DNA from: Janthinobacterium sp. CG3
GTDB lineage: Bacteria; Pseudomonadota; Gammaproteobacteria; Burkholderiales; Burkholderiaceae_D
Reading direction: 5' to 3'
NCBI RefSeq assembly: GCF_000344615.1
Contig: NZ_KB467824.1
Coordinates: forward strand, 1,605,218 to 1,639,717
Length of the DNA: 34,500 nt
Part shown: piece by piece, positions 33,992 to 34,500 of the stretch
Layout of the letters: each line of letters opens with the position of its first letter
Position numbering within the stretch: position 1 is the first letter of the stretch
Notes under the pieces: generated by a model
What the model was told of the DNA's origin: nothing
The model's database searches: none
Seen by the model: only the letters and a program-made list of their open reading frames with translations
Translations under genes and position numbers: made by a program

Positions 33992-34500
33992 TTACGCGGA
34001 CAGCATTTTCGCCATGCGCCGCAGGTTCAGCGCGGTGCAGACGAGTTTCCACTCGGCCTGAGCCTTCGCCAGTCCTCGCATGCTAAATTGCCGGAACCCG
34101 AGTACGCTTTTCACCCAAGCGTTGGGCGGTTCCGAGATCCACTTGCGTTTTCGGTAAGCCGCCTGGATCGTCGCGGATCTGAACTTGTCTGCCATGGCGG
34201 CACACAAAGGCCGCTTTTTCGGATCAATTACCGCTTCCTGCTTGCCGATGCGTCCGAGTGCCACAATCAGTTCGGACGGGTGAGCGCGTAGTTGCTCGAA
34301 CATGGCTTCCGAGCGATAGCCTGCATCGGCGAGCACCAGCTCGGCATCGTCACCGACGTTGCGCTTTACCGCTGCGAGCACCGACGCCAGTTGCCCACTG
34401 TCAGCCGCACTATTGACGAGTTCGGCCGCCACGATGATGTGGGCGCTCTCGTCGACTGCAGCTTGGGCGTTGTACGCATAGTCGAAGCCGCCGCCGGCGC
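33992..34500 (-). mobile_element. IS1182-family insertion sequence, partial
   Basis: Only the transposase 3' portion is inside the window. The terminal inverted repeat on this side should lie between about 33866 and 33991 but was not identified, so the start given is the transposase stop. Confidence 0.65.
33992..34500 (-). CDS. IS1182 family transposase, C-terminal part
   Basis: The frame is open from TAA (33992-33994) to the window edge, about 169 residues, so the true start is outside. Residues near the edge read FDYAYNAQAAVDESAHIIVA, the conserved strand with the second catalytic Asp of the DDE domain. LVLADAGYRSEAMFEQL follows, and the C-terminal block has EPPNAWVKSVLGFRQFSMRG and AEWKLVCTALNLRRM, diagnostic for IS1182/DDE_Tnp_1-type enzymes. 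The Glu before PPNAW is the third catalytic residue. There is no frameshift within the visible part, so this portion is intact. Confidence 0.87.
   Translation of the reverse strand, partial: AGGGFDYAYNAQAAVDESAHIIVAAELVNSAADSGQLASVLAAVKRNVGDDAELVLADAGYRSEAMFEQLRAHPSELIVALGRIGKQEAVIDPKKRPLCAAMADKFRSATIQAAYRKRKWISEPPNAWVKSVLGFRQFSMRGLAKAQAEWKLVCTALNLRRMAKMLSA

Noticed and set aside
34004..34291. Plus-strand open frame around 33965-34291
   Set aside because: Antisense to the IS1182 transposase, whose conserved motifs are clear.

Overview
The window looks like a chromosomal segment of a GC-rich betaproteobacterium, most likely Oxalobacteraceae (Massilia/Duganella/Janthinobacterium group). This is inference from gene content (PEP-CTERM protein, several composite cyclic-di-GMP proteins, MetY, AroC and YihY of betaproteobacterial type) and from the style of the intergenic repeats; no rRNA or other phylogenetic marker is present. 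Each edge is cut inside an insertion sequence: the 3' end of an ISAs1-family element on the left and the 3' part of an IS1182-family transposase on the right. Nothing resembling tRNA, rRNA, CRISPR or phage structural genes was seen.

Layout. 0.5-3.7 kb: a PAS-GGDEF-EAL protein translationally coupled to an HDOD protein. 3.8-4.9 kb: aroC (minus). 5.2-7.5 kb: a response regulator with REC, DUF3369, degenerate GGDEF and EAL domains. 7.5-9.8 kb: a LysR regulator divergent from a carboxymuconolactone decarboxylase-like protein, a tautomerase and a DUF4865 protein. 10.0-12.7 kb: a twin-CBS protein (minus), then metY and an alpha/beta hydrolase. 12.8-14.2 kb: YihY-family membrane protein (minus).

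14.3-22.7 kb: seven plus-strand genes (wrbA, DUF2069, FAD-linked dehydrogenase, DUF4124 secreted protein, FtsX-type permease, AttH/CrtC-like protein, MsbA-like ABC exporter). All six junctions can be read as 4-base start/stop overlaps. The first gene has a perfect TATAAT only 7 bases before its ATG, so its message may be leaderless. 22.8-24.3 kb: a methyl-accepting chemotaxis protein (minus). 24.6-27.3 kb: an accessory-looking pocket with a methyltransferase, an orphan ParA, a 71-residue unknown protein and a PEP-CTERM protein. 27.4-29.2 kb: leuE and a threonine-aldolase-family enzyme. 29.3-33.7 kb: a FadL-type porin and a membrane-bound Cache/PAS/GGDEF/EAL protein (both minus).

The main theme is cyclic-di-GMP signalling: three large proteins with EAL domains, one HDOD output protein and one chemoreceptor in 34 kb. 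The points most worth a second look are the seven-gene overlapped operon with its possible leaderless head and missing ATPase, the LysR/CMD/tautomerase/DUF4865 module, the orphan ParA pocket, a perfect 18-bp palindrome upstream of fadL, and a recurring GGGGTCAG/CTGACCCC inverted repeat at gene ends.
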